64,000 nucleotides of DNA, taken from the NCBI GenBank assembly GCA_026002935.1, contig BPGH01000001.1, positions 545,965-609,964 on the forward strand, written 5' to 3'. This stretch comes from Acidimicrobiia bacterium. GTDB taxonomy: Bacteria; Actinomycetota; Acidimicrobiia; IMCC26256; PALSA-610. Of this stretch, positions 1-8,423 are shown piece after piece. The position numbers were made by a program, and so were the translations under genes. The notes beneath the pieces are model-generated. The model did not search any database. It worked only from the letters and a program-made list of their open reading frames with translations, and had not been told where the DNA came from. How positions within the stretch are numbered: position 1 is the first letter of the stretch; every line of letters starts with the position of its first letter.

Positions 1-333
1 TGCGTGAGCGAGGACTTCCACAACGAGCACACCGCCGCCGGGGCGACCAGCGTCCGCGGCCGCGCCGCGTACCGCGAGCGCCTCCCGCAGTTCCTCGCCC
101 GGTTCCGCGACCTCCACTACGAGGTCGAGGACTGGATCGTCGACGGCGACCGGGCGGCGGTGCCGTACCGCATGACCTGCACGTACACCGGCGACGACGG
201 CGCCGGGCACCCGGTCGCGATCCGCGGCATGTTCCGCTTCCGGGTCGCCGGCGGGCTGATCGTCCACCGGGTCGACTACTGGGACTCCGCCGAGTTCGCC
301 CGCCAGACCACGACCGCAGCGAGGACCCCGTGA
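1..333 (+). CDS. SnoaL-like (NTF2-fold) protein, 5' end outside window
   Basis: The frame is open through base 1, so the amino terminus is probably missing; 109 residues follow a GTG at 4, which may only be an internal codon. What remains is the later part of a SnoaL-like alpha+beta cone: DWIVDGDRAAVPYRMTCTY, then closing strands ending IVHRVDYWD. This fold binds small hydrophobic molecules in polyketide cyclases and epoxide hydrolases, but many members have unknown substrates and none can be named here. The stop TGA overlaps the GTG of the next gene (GTGA at 330-333), implying translational coupling with the aldolase. Confidence 0.7.
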   Translation, partial: CVSEDFHNEHTAAGATSVRGRAAYRERLPQFLARFRDLHYEVEDWIVDGDRAAVPYRMTCTYTGDDGAGHPVAIRGMFRFRVAGGLIVHRVDYWDSAEFARQTTTAARTP

Positions 334-1120
334 AGGACCCCACCCCCGCCTCCGCGACCGCCGCCGGCAAGCTCCGCCGCTTCCGCCGCGTCGTCAAGGC
401 CGACGGCCGCGCCTGCCTCGTCGCGATCGACCACGCCGCCTACATGGGCGGCGGCCCGCCCGCCGACGCGATGCCCGCGATCGCCGCCGGCCGCCCCGAC
501 GCGGTCCTCGCGACCTGGCACCTCGCGCGCGCCCACGCCGAGACGTTCGCCGACTGCGGCCTCGTGCTGCGCGTCGACGGCGGCACCTCCGAGCTGGGCG
601 CGACCGCCGCCGGTGACGTGTCCGCGCTGCTGCACCGCGCCGAGGCCGCGGCGCGCCTCGGCGCCGACGCCGTCGTCGTGCTCGCCTTCCCCGGCGCCGG
701 CGACGAGGACCGCTCGCTCGTGCGCCTCGCCCACCTCGCGACCGAGTGCGAGGCGCTCGGCCTGCCGGTGATGGCCGAGGCCATCCCGGGCGGGCTGGGG
801 CCGGGCCGTCGAGTGGACCGTCGAGAACGTCGCGCGCGGCGGCGCGCATCTGCGCCGAGCTCGGCGCCGACATCGTGAAGACCGTCTGCCCCGGGCCGAC
901 CGACGAGTTCGCCGCCGTCGCGGAGGCCTCGCCCGTGCCCGTCGTCGCGCTCGGCGGCCCGAAGATGGCGTCGGAGGACGACGTGGTCGCGGTGGCGCGC
1001 GGCGTCGTCGCCGCCGGCGCCGCGGGCATCGCGTTCGGCCGCAACGTCTGGGGGTCGCCCGACCCCGCCGCGCTCGTCCGCCGCCTGCGCCACGCGGTGC
1101 ACGGCGACGCCGGCACCTGA
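330..1120 (+). pseudogene. DhnA/DeoC-type class I aldolase, two frameshifts
   Basis: Conceptual repair gives a TIM-barrel aldolase of about 262 residues. The first frame (330 to about 793) reads ACLVAIDHAAYMGGG, RVDGGTSELG and DAVVVLAFPGAGDE, ending near VMAEAIPGG. The frame then shifts at a GGG run (792-794), giving WGRAVEWTVENVA, and again at a GG (838-839), giving ARICAELGADIVKT, VPVVALGGPKM and GAAGIAFGRNVWGSPDP. The lysine of ADIVKT is the expected Schiff-base residue and GRN the phosphate-site motif of the DhnA fructose-bisphosphate aldolase-like family. Removing one G at each site restores the whole protein. As sequenced it is broken; whether that is biological or a consensus error cannot be told here. 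It is coupled to the SnoaL-like gene upstream. Confidence 0.75.
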
Positions 1121-1669
1121 GCCGTCCCCGGCGTCGCTCCGCGCCCCGGGGACACCATCCCGCTCCCGGAGGGCGTGCCGACCCACGGCGAGGGTCTGCG
1201 GGCCTGGGCCGCGCACGCCTACCGGCGCCACCAGGCGTCTACGTGCTCGGTGAGGACCTCCCGCAGTACGACAACCGCGTCACCCTCGACCCGGTCGTGC
1301 GCGACTCGACCGGTGCACCGGCGTTGCGCATCGAGTACCGGCCCCACCCCGAGGACGAGGCGCAGGTCGCGTTCATGCTCGAACGCGCTGTCGAGTGGCT
1401 GGAGCGCTCCGGCGCGCGGGAGATCGCGGTCGCCCCCGTCGCGGGTGCCGGGCGGGATGTTCGCCGGGCACGCGCACGGGATGCTGCGCATGGGCGACGA
1501 CCCGGCGACCTCGGTCACGGATCCGTACGGACTCGTGCACGGCACCCCCGACGTGTTCGCGGCGGGCGCCGGCGGCTTCGTCACGTCCGCGGGGCGCAAC
1601 CCGGCCCTCACGATCGTCGCCCTCGCGCTGCGCGCCGCACCCCGGATCGCGGACGCCGCCGCGGCGTGA
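1121..1669 (+). pseudogene. GMC oxidoreductase C-terminal remnant, two frameshifts
   Basis: Only the last 180 or so residues of a glucose-methanol-choline (GMC) flavoenzyme are present, and in three pieces. About 1150-1233 reads IPLPEGVPTHGEGLRAW; about 1237-1442 reads VYVLGEDLPQYDNRVTLDP then AVEWLERSGAREIAV; about 1446-1669 reads GGMFAGHAHGMLRMGDDP, then GAGGFVTSAGRNPALTIVALALR. The last piece carries the family's C-terminal His motif (GHAHG..RMG.DP) and the Asn-Pro that ends the active site. One G is missing at 1234-1235 and one is extra at 1443-1445. The FAD-binding domain, about 350 residues, is absent, and the aldolase stop lies directly upstream, so correcting frameshifts alone would not make a working enzyme. 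Confidence 0.75.
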
Positions 1670-1676
1670 GGCCGTC

Positions 1677-2702
1677 TCAGCGCCCGGCGCGGCGCCGCAG
1701 GCGCGCGTCGGCGAGCGCCGGCGGGGTGTACTGGCGGTCGGCCGGGTTGAGGTCGACCCCCGGGGGCACCACGCGGTCGATCGCGTCGAGCACGTCGTCG
1801 CCGAGGCGCACGTCCGCACCCCGCAGCGCGGACCGCAGCTGCTCGGGCGTGCGGGGACCGATGATCGCGGAGGTGACCGCCGGGTGCGACAGCACGAACC
1901 CGTGCGCGAGGTCGACGAGGGGGAGGCCCGCCTCGTCGGCCACCGCCTGCAGCGCCCGGACGGCGGCGAGCTTGCGCTCGTGCACGGGGCCGCCGAAGTC
2001 GAAGTGGTCGGGCTCGCGCTCGGCCCGCGAGCTCGGCGGCGCACCGTCGAGGTACTTGCCGGTGAGCCAGCCGCCGTTGAGCGGCGCCCACACGAGCACG
2101 CCGATGCCGTGGCGCTCACAGACCGGCAGCACGTCGGCCTCGATGCCCCGCACGAGGATCGAGTACGGCGGCTGCTCGGTGGTGAAGCGCTCGCGGCCGC
2201 GCCGCTCGCTCACCCACTGCGCCTCGACCAGCATCTCGGCCGGGAAGGTCGAGGTGCCGATCGCGCGGACCTTGCCCTGGTGGACGAGGTCGCTCAGTGC
2301 GCCCAACGTCTCGTCGAGGTCGGTGTGCGGGTCGGGCCGGTGCACCTGGTAGAGGTCGATCCGGTCGGTCCGCAGGCGCCGCAGGCTGTCCTCGACCGCA
2401 CGCATGATCCACCGCCGGGAGTTGCCGCGCCGGTTCGGGTCGTCGCCCATCGGGTTGTGGAACTTCGTCGCGAGGATCACGTCGTCGCGCCGCCCCTGCA
2501 GGGCCCGGCCGACGATCTCCTCCGACGTCCCGAAGTCGTACACGTCGGCGGTGTCGACGACGTTGACCCCCGCGTCGAGGGCCGCGTGCGTCATCGCGAC
2601 GCACTCGTCGGCGTCGCGGTTGCCCCACGCCCCGAACATCATCGTGCCGAGGGTGAGCACGCTCGCGTGCATCCCCGTTCGGCCGAGCGGCCGGTACTCC
2701 AT
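1677..2702 (-). CDS. aldo/keto reductase
   Basis: A 341-residue NADP-dependent oxidoreductase of the aldo/keto reductase superfamily, a TIM barrel acting on carbonyl substrates in the cytoplasm. It starts MEYRPLGRTGM, typical of the YajO/Tas-like branch. The catalytic tetrad is visible: Asp and Tyr in DTADVYDFGTSEE, Lys in ILATKFHNP, His in YQVHRPDPH. The C-terminal cofactor segment SAIIGPRTPEQL is present. I place the start at the ATG at 2702 because GGGGGAGG lies just before it; the frame stays open further upstream into the ferritin-like gene, probably an artefact. It is the last gene of the long minus-strand operon, and its substrate is unknown. Confidence 0.85.
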   Translation of the reverse strand: MEYRPLGRTGMHASVLTLGTMMFGAWGNRDADECVAMTHAALDAGVNVVDTADVYDFGTSEEIVGRALQGRRDDVILATKFHNPMGDDPNRRGNSRRWIMRAVEDSLRRLRTDRIDLYQVHRPDPHTDLDETLGALSDLVHQGKVRAIGTSTFPAEMLVEAQWVSERRGRERFTTEQPPYSILVRGIEADVLPVCERHGIGVLVWAPLNGGWLTGKYLDGAPPSSRAEREPDHFDFGGPVHERKLAAVRALQAVADEAGLPLVDLAHGFVLSHPAVTSAIIGPRTPEQLRSALRGADVRLGDDVLDAIDRVVPPGVDLNPADRQYTPPALADARLRRRAGR

Positions 2703-2713
2703 GCCTCCCCCGG

Positions 2714-3180
2714 TCAGTCCCGCTGCCGCGCGCCGCAGGTGGCGTTCGAGGTACTCGAGGATCGCGACGTGCTTCGCGGTGTCGATCTCCATGAGGTGCA
2801 CGATCAGCGGCCACTGGGAACGCGTCGCCGAGCGGCTCGAGCTCCTTGCGCAGCCGCCGCAGCTCGCGCTGGTCGTGACGCTCCGCGTCGAGGAACTCCC
2901 GGGTCGCGTCGAGCAGCGACTCGGCCGTCGCCCGGTCGGGTGCCGGCGGCGGCGGGATCGTGCCGCCCTCGCCCCGGCTCGCGCTCGCGAGCTGCTCGAA
3001 GTGGTCGTGATGGCGCCGCTCGTCCTCCACGATCCGTTCGAGCAGCGCCCGCGTCCCCGGGTCGCATGCGGCGTCCCGGAGCGCCTGCTCGTACTTCTCG
3101 AGGAACCGCGTCTCCTCGCGGACGTGGGCCTGGAAGCGGTGGGTGATCGCCGCCCACCACTCGCTCGTCATCCTCGTCAC
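2714..3180 (-). CDS. ferritin-like protein, frameshifted as sequenced
   Basis: A helical protein with the carboxylate/histidine pattern of a ferritin-like four-helix bundle. The first helix pair contains EWWAAITHRFQAHVREETRF and EDERRHHDHFEQL; the second has REFLDAERHDQRELRRLRKE and, after a frameshift at the GGG of 2816-2818, WPLIVHLMEIDTAKHVAIL. Dropping one base there restores the fourth helix with its E.D..KH motif. Read on in that frame it runs into the downstream aldo/keto reductase; a TGA one base out of phase at 2714-2716 is probably the true stop, so the 3' end is uncertain. Such proteins often bind iron or other metals, but the role is unknown. Confidence 0.6.
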
Positions 3181-3195
3181 GCCGGCCCCCCGACC

Positions 3196-3654
3196 TCAGC
3201 CGAGCACCTGCTCGACGGAGAACTCGAGCTGGTTGCCGTCGGGGTCGCGCACGATGCAGATGTAGCCGACCACCGGGTTCATGTAGCGGGGCCCGAGCAC
3301 GAGGATCCCCTCGTCCGCCGCCATCGCGGCGATGCGGTCGACGTCCTCGCGGCTGTTCAGCGAGATGCCGAGGTGGCTGATCGAGCGCAGGAAGCCGTAC
3401 TCCTCCCGGATGTCGCCGGTGATCCGGGTCGGCAGCGCACCGCAGATGAGCACGAGCACGAAGCGGGCGGCCACCTCGGTCCGGTCGCGGCGGTTGGCGA
3501 GCCACACGCTGCGCAGCCCGGTCTCGGGGTCGGTGCGCTCGTGGATCAGCTCGAGGGTCGTGTACCTGCGGTAGAAGTCGAGCGTCGCGTCGAGGTCTCG
3601 CACGGGGAGTGCGACGTGGGTGAGCAGGGACTCGGGCGGGGCCTGGGTCGGCAC
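3196..3654 (-). CDS. VOC family protein (glyoxalase/dioxygenase-like)
   Basis: A 152-residue vicinal-oxygen-chelate protein. The first beta-alpha-beta-beta-beta module begins LLTHVALPVRDLDATLDFYR; the second contains ISHLGISLNSREDVDRIAA and ends YICIVRDPDGNQLEFSVEQ. Candidate metal ligands are the His of LTHVAL, the His of SHLGI and the Glu of QLEFSVE, as in glyoxalase I and extradiol dioxygenases. I chose the GTG at 3654 because GGAGGT lies six bases upstream; an alternative GTG at 3672 overlaps the stop of the preceding dehydrogenase gene (GTGA). It sits between the dehydrogenase and the ferritin-like gene in the operon. The reaction is not assignable. Confidence 0.8.
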   Translation of the reverse strand: MPTQAPPESLLTHVALPVRDLDATLDFYRRYTTLELIHERTDPETGLRSVWLANRRDRTEVAARFVLVLICGALPTRITGDIREEYGFLRSISHLGISLNSREDVDRIAAMAADEGILVLGPRYMNPVVGYICIVRDPDGNQLEFSVEQVLG

Positions 3655-3668
3655 GGCGGCACCTCCGG

Positions 3669-4700
3669 TCACGGGGTCACGACGACCTTGCCGATGGCGT
3701 CGCCGCGCTCCATGCGGTGCTGCGCCCCGGCGATGTCGTCGAGTGGGTGGACGGAATCGATCACCGGCTCGAGGCCGGCCCGCCAGACGTAGGCGAGCAT
3801 GTCCGCGAAGTCGGCCCGGCCGTAGCCGCCCGCGCCGAGGAGCTGCATGCCCGACTGGTAGGCGTGCGGCAACGAGAACGTCGCCTCGGTCCCGGTCGTC
3901 GACCCGCAGAACACGAGCCGGCCGCGCGGGCGCAGCGCGAGCAGCGACGCCTGGAACAGCGCCGGCCCGACGTGGTCGAACACGATGTCGACCCCGCGGC
4001 CGCCGGTGGCCTCCCTCGCCGCGGCCACGACGTCGTCCGTGCGGTTGTTCACGACGTGGTCGGCGCCGAGGCGCTTCGCCGCCTCGAGCTTCGCCTCGGA
4101 GCCGGCCGTCGCGAGCACGAGGCACCCCGCGCGCTTCGCGAGCTGGATCGCGGCGGTGCTCACGCCGCTGCCCGCGGCGTGGATCATGATCCACTCGCCG
4201 AGGCGCGGCCGCGCCGTCACGATCACCGCCTTCCACGCCGTGGAGTAGGCGGTCGGGACGGCGGCGGCGTGCACGAGGTCGACCCCTTCCGGCACGGGGT
4301 GCAGCGCCGTCGCGGGCACCACGACCCTCTCGGCGAACCCGCCGGGTCGGTTGCCGCCGACCACGAGCGTCGCGCCGCACAGCGCGTCGTCCCCGCGGGT
4401 GCACGCCTCGCACGATCCGCAGCGGATCGCGGGGTCCACGACCACCCGCGCGCCGGTCCGCACCGAGTCGACCTCGGCGCCGACCTCGACCACCTCGCCC
4501 GCGACGTCCATCCCGGCGATGTGCGGGAGGGCGAAGCCGGGGATGAGCGCCGGCCCTTCGCGCTGGAGCACGTCGAGCCGGTTGAGCGCCGCGGCGCGCA
4601 CGGCGACGACGACCTCGCGCGGGCCCGGGCGGGGGTCGTCGACCTCGACGACCTCGACGGCGTCCGGGCCCCCGAAGCGGCGCTGGACGGCGGCCCTCAC
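3669..4700 (-). CDS. zinc-containing MDR alcohol dehydrogenase/quinone reductase
   Basis: A 343-residue medium-chain dehydrogenase/reductase. The GroES-like domain has GMDVAGEVVEVGAEVDSVRTG and the structural zinc loop CGSCEACTRGDDALCG. The Rossmann domain has AAGSGVSTAAIQLAKRAGC and the cofactor strand CLVLATAGSEAKLEAAKRLG, then DIVFDHVG. It presumably oxidises an alcohol or reduces an enone or quinone with NAD(P)(H). It starts with GTG at 4700, two bases beyond the stop of the permease gene, so translation is likely coupled. Its place directly after a complete ABC importer suggests it acts on the imported compound or a product of it. Confidence 0.82.
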   Translation of the reverse strand: MRAAVQRRFGGPDAVEVVEVDDPRPGPREVVVAVRAAALNRLDVLQREGPALIPGFALPHIAGMDVAGEVVEVGAEVDSVRTGARVVVDPAIRCGSCEACTRGDDALCGATLVVGGNRPGGFAERVVVPATALHPVPEGVDLVHAAAVPTAYSTAWKAVIVTARPRLGEWIMIHAAGSGVSTAAIQLAKRAGCLVLATAGSEAKLEAAKRLGADHVVNNRTDDVVAAAREATGGRGVDIVFDHVGPALFQASLLALRPRGRLVFCGSTTGTEATFSLPHAYQSGMQLLGAGGYGRADFADMLAYVWRAGLEPVIDSVHPLDDIAGAQHRMERGDAIGKVVVTP

Positions 4701-4701
4701 G

Positions 4702-5607
4702 TCACTTCAGCCCCCGCTCGAACGGCACGGCGAGCGCGGCCGGGGCGCGGTTGCGCTTCGCGAAGAACATCATCGCCACCAGCGCGAGCACGTACGGGCC
4801 CGCGATGAGCAACTGCGGGTTGATGTCGTAGCCGAGGGCGGGGAGCGCGAGGCGCATCGCGTCGGCCGCGCCGAACAGGAAGCAGCCGGCGATCGTGCCG
4901 CCCAGGCGCCAGCCGCCGAAGATCACCGCCGCGTTCACGATGAACCCGCGCCCGGCGGTCATGTTCTGGTTGAACAGCCCGACCTGGGCGACCGAGAGGT
5001 ACGCGCCCCCGAGTCCGGCGCACAGCCCGCAGAAGTAGAGGCTCTGGCGGCGCCGGGCGTTGACGTCGATCCCGGTCACGTCGGCGGCCTGCGGGTCCTC
5101 TCCGCACGCGCGGACCTCGAGGCCCCACCGGGTGCGGGCCACGACGTACCAGGCCACGGGGACCACCACGAGGAGCAGGTAGATCGGCCAGCGGTTCACG
5201 AAGAGCGCCTCGCCGAGCACCGGGATCTCCTTCAGCACCGGGATCTCGATCTCGCCCGCCTGCTTCGGCGTCATGTCGATGGTCTCGAGGAGGAAGCTGG
5301 TCAGCCCGAGCAGCAGCACGTTGAGGGTCAGGCCGACGACGAAGGTGTTGGCGGCGAGCCGGTGGCTGAAGTTCGCGTGGATCACGGCCACGACGAGCCC
5401 GGCCAGCGTGCCGACCGCCAGGCCGAGCGCGACGTTGCCGAACACCGAGGTGCCGAGGATCCCGAAGAACGCCCCGGCGAGCAGCATCGCCTCGATCGAG
5501 ATGTTGAGCGTCCCCGAGCGCTCCGCCACGTACTCGCCGCTGCCGGCGAAGGCGAGCGGCGCGGTGAGCCGGACGGCACTCGACAGGATCGTGGTCAGGT
5601 CGTTCAC
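4702..5607 (-). CDS. BMP-type ABC importer permease, second subunit
   Basis: A 301-residue integral membrane protein of the LivM/RbsC-like permease family, close to the Bmp/YufQ-type nucleoside permeases. It has about eight hydrophobic segments and the family's AERSGTLNISIEAMLLAGAF signature near residues 30-50; the cytoplasmic coupling region ARTRWGLEVRACGEDPQAA is present. The GTG at 5607 overlaps the stop of the other permease (GTGA). With that permease, the ATPase and the BMP lipoprotein it makes a complete importer. Characterised relatives take up purine nucleosides, autoinducer-2 or similar solutes; the substrate here is unproven. Confidence 0.88.
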   Translation of the reverse strand: MNDLTTILSSAVRLTAPLAFAGSGEYVAERSGTLNISIEAMLLAGAFFGILGTSVFGNVALGLAVGTLAGLVVAVIHANFSHRLAANTFVVGLTLNVLLLGLTSFLLETIDMTPKQAGEIEIPVLKEIPVLGEALFVNRWPIYLLLVVVPVAWYVVARTRWGLEVRACGEDPQAADVTGIDVNARRRQSLYFCGLCAGLGGAYLSVAQVGLFNQNMTAGRGFIVNAAVIFGGWRLGGTIAGCFLFGAADAMRLALPALGYDINPQLLIAGPYVLALVAMMFFAKRNRAPAALAVPFERGLK

Positions 5608-6788
5608 GCGGCGGCTCCCACCGTCTCGGGAACTGGTGCGGTGCGACGCGCCGCCGCACGCGCGTTGCGCAGCTCGCGCCGGCGGCGGGCGAGGTCGAGG
5701 AACAGCGGCGGGAACAGCGCCGCCAGCACGAGCAGGGCCTGGACGATGTCGACCAGGAAGCGCGGCACGCCCGTCGACGCGAGGAACCCCCCGCCGGCGC
5801 GCAGCGCGCCGAAGAAGAACGCGACGGGCACGACGGCGATCGGGTTGCGCCGGGCGATCAGTGCGGCGAGCAGCCCGTTGAACCCGATCCCCTGCGAGAA
5901 GCCGGGCTGGAGGCGGAACACCGTGCCGGTCAGCATCACGCCGCCACTCAGGCCCGCGAAGGCGCCCGACAGCAGCAGCGCACCGCCACCCATCAGCGCC
6001 ACGCTGACCCCCGCCTTGCGGGCCGCCGTCGGGTTGTAGCCCAGCATCTTGAGCCGGAAGCCCCAGCGCGACCGGGCCATCATGAACGCCACGACGACCA
6101 CCAGCGCGGCCGCGATGAACACCGCGCTCGACACGTTGAAGCCGGGGAAGGAGCCGAGGCGCGGGAGCTGGAGCTCTTCGGGGATGCGGTCGGACTGCGG
6201 GAGCTTCTGCAGGTTGGAGGTCGTCTCCTGGAGGAGCCAGGGACGTCCGACCGCGTACGAGACGACCTCGGCCGCGATGAAGTTGAGCAGCAGCGTGCTG
6301 ATGACGACGTCGACGCCGCGGGTGAAGCGCAGCAGCGCCGCGATGCCGGCCCACAGGGCCCCGCCGGCCGCCCCGGCCACCAGGGTGAGGCCGATCACCA
6401 GCCACGCCGGACCCTCGGCGTGGAGCGCGACGGCGGTCGCCGTGGTCGCACCGATGAGGAGCTGGCCCTCCGGCCCGATGTTGATGATGCCGGCCCGGCT
6501 CGCGATCACCGCGCCGAGGCCGACGATCAGCACCGGTGTCGCCTCGTCGAGGGTGAGGCCGCGGGCGGCGCCCGTCTTCAGGCTGCCCTCGTACATCGCG
6601 GAGAACACGGTGCCCGGCGACGCGTCGGTCGCCACGACGACCAGGAGGGCCGACAGCGCGAGCGCGGTGGCGAAGGCCAGGGTGTAGAGCGCGACGTTGA
6701 CGGCGATGCGGCGCGCACGGTCGCCGACGGCCGCCGCCGCGGAGGCGGTGCCGAGCCGTTCGCTCCCGACGCGGTCCGCGGCGCTCAC
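5604..6788 (-). CDS. BMP-type ABC importer permease, first subunit
   Basis: A 394-residue membrane protein of the YufP/LivM-like permease family. After a hydrophilic N terminus it has a membrane span (LYTLAFATALALSALLVVV), an external loop with the family start SPGTVFSAMYEGSLKT, the signature RAGIINIGPEGQLLIGATTA, and more spans. The cytoplasmic loop MARSRWGFRLKMLGYNPTAA contacts the ATPase in such transporters. The GTG at 6788 overlaps the stop of the ATPase gene (GTGA), and its own stop overlaps the next permease. The tight overlap of three transporter genes indicates coupled, stoichiometric production. Confidence 0.88.
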   Translation of the reverse strand: MSAADRVGSERLGTASAAAAVGDRARRIAVNVALYTLAFATALALSALLVVVATDASPGTVFSAMYEGSLKTGAARGLTLDEATPVLIVGLGAVIASRAGIINIGPEGQLLIGATTATAVALHAEGPAWLVIGLTLVAGAAGGALWAGIAALLRFTRGVDVVISTLLLNFIAAEVVSYAVGRPWLLQETTSNLQKLPQSDRIPEELQLPRLGSFPGFNVSSAVFIAAALVVVVAFMMARSRWGFRLKMLGYNPTAARKAGVSVALMGGGALLLSGAFAGLSGGVMLTGTVFRLQPGFSQGIGFNGLLAALIARRNPIAVVPVAFFFGALRAGGGFLASTGVPRFLVDIVQALLVLAALFPPLFLDLARRRRELRNARAAARRTAPVPETVGAAA

Positions 6789-8401
6789 AGCGGTCGTCCC
6801 CCCATCATCATGCCGATCCGTTCGAGGTCGGCCTCGGCGCGGGGCAGCACGCCCATGATGCGCCCGCCGTGGATGACGGCCACCCGGTGCGACAGCGCGA
6901 GCACCTCCTCGAGCTCGGTCGACACGAGGAGCACGCCGACGCCGCGCTCGGCCGCGGCACGGATCTGGTTCGTCATGTACTCGATGGCGCCGACGTCGAG
7001 GCCGTGCGTGGGTTGCAACGCCACGAGCACGCGCGGGGAGCGCGAGAGCTCCCGCGCGAGCAGGACGCGCTGCTGGTTGCCGCCCGACAGCGACCGCATC
7101 GGCACGTCGGGCGACGGGGTCTTGATCTCGAAGCGTTCGATGAGCGCCGCCGCGTGCTCCCGCATCCGTCGCGGGTTGACGAGCACGCGGCTGCTCACGG
7201 CGTCGAGGTGGTCGAGCACCAGGTTCTCGGCGACCGACATGTCGAGCACGCACCCCGAGTCGTGCCGGTCCTCGGGGATCACGGCGACGCCGGCGCGGGC
7301 CATCGCGCCCGGCCGGCCGCACGCGACGCGGCGGCCGGCGACCTCGACGTGCCCGGCCTCGAGCTCGACCAGGCTCGACAGGAGTTGCCCGAGGGTCGCC
7401 TGCCCGTTCCCCTCGACGCCCGCGAGTCCGAGGATCTCGCCCCGCCGGACGTCGAGCGAGAGGCCGTCGAGCAGCCGGCGGCCGTCGGGCCCGCGCACGT
7501 GGGCGTCGACCACCCGCAGCACGACGTCGGCCCGCTCGCCGGGATCGCCGGCCGCGCCGACGCGGGCCGCGGACTCGGCCTCGGAGATCAGGCCGAGCGC
7601 GGCGGCCTGGGTGCGCAGCGAGACCTCGCGCCCGACCATCTCCCGGGCGAGCGACCGGGCGTCGGTCTCGCCCGTGGTGACACGGGACACGACCGCGCCG
7701 TTGCGCATGATCGTCACCCGGTCGGTCGCGTGCAGGATCTCGTCGAGCTTGTGGCTGATCAGCACCACGGCCCTTCCCTCGTCCTGGACGACGCGCCGCA
7801 GCACGCGGAACAGGTCCTGGGACTCCGCGAGGGTCAACACCGACGTGGGTTCGTCGAGGATGAGGATGTCGGGGTTGCGGCGCAGGCACTTCACGATCTC
7901 CACGCGCTGGCGCTGGCCGGTCGTGAGGTCGGCGACCCGCGCCTGGGGGTCGACGTCGAGGCCGTAGCGCGCCCCGATCTCCTCGACCTCGCGCGCCGCG
8001 CGCCTGGGGTCGAGCCGTCCGGTCTCGCCGAGCGTCACGTTCTCCCACACGGTCAGCGCGGGGATCACGCTGAAGTGCTGGTGGACCATCGCGACGCCGA
8101 TGGCCGCGGCGGCGAGTGGGTCCTTCACGACCACCGGGTGGCCGTTGATCACGATCTGGCCCGCGTCGGGCGTGATCAGCCCGAGCAGGATCTTCATGAG
8201 CGTGGACTTGCCGGCCCCGTTCTGGCCGAGCAGCCCGTGGATCTCACCGCGCTCGACGGTGAGGTCGACGCGGTCGCAGGCCACGACGGACCCGAACCGC
8301 TTGGTGATCCCGCGCAGCTCGACCGCCGGGACCGGGGAGGCGGGCCGCGCCTCCCCGGTCCCGGGCCGGTCCGAGGCTCCGTCGACGATCGGGGTCGTCA
8401 T
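6785..8401 (-). CDS. BMP-type ABC importer ATPase (two nucleotide-binding domains)
   Basis: A 538-residue ATPase with two ABC cassettes in one chain, as in ribose and nucleoside importers. The first has Walker A GLLGQNGAGKST, a diverged signature DLTTGQRQRVEI and Walker B ILILDEPTSVLT. The second has GLAGVEGNGQATLGQLL, in which the Walker A lysine is not evident as is usual for this subfamily, signature SLSGGNQQRVLLARELS and a Walker B written VALQPTHGLDVGA. I start at the ATG at 8401, preceded by GGGAG, rather than an in-frame ATG 36 bases upstream that would overlap the lipoprotein gene. It powers the two permeases encoded next. Confidence 0.9.
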   Translation of the reverse strand: MTTPIVDGASDRPGTGEARPASPVPAVELRGITKRFGSVVACDRVDLTVERGEIHGLLGQNGAGKSTLMKILLGLITPDAGQIVINGHPVVVKDPLAAAAIGVAMVHQHFSVIPALTVWENVTLGETGRLDPRRAAREVEEIGARYGLDVDPQARVADLTTGQRQRVEIVKCLRRNPDILILDEPTSVLTLAESQDLFRVLRRVVQDEGRAVVLISHKLDEILHATDRVTIMRNGAVVSRVTTGETDARSLAREMVGREVSLRTQAAALGLISEAESAARVGAAGDPGERADVVLRVVDAHVRGPDGRRLLDGLSLDVRRGEILGLAGVEGNGQATLGQLLSSLVELEAGHVEVAGRRVACGRPGAMARAGVAVIPEDRHDSGCVLDMSVAENLVLDHLDAVSSRVLVNPRRMREHAAALIERFEIKTPSPDVPMRSLSGGNQQRVLLARELSRSPRVLVALQPTHGLDVGAIEYMTNQIRAAAERGVGVLLVSTELEEVLALSHRVAVIHGGRIMGVLPRAEADLERIGMMMGGRPL

Positions 8402-8423
8402 CGGGCTCCCGGCGGGGTCGCCG

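Noticed and set aside
1677..3180. Natural ferritin-like/aldo-keto reductase fusion protein
   Set aside because: The join needs a frame change inside the ferritin-like domain, and an internal ATG with GGGGGAGG upstream marks the reductase start.
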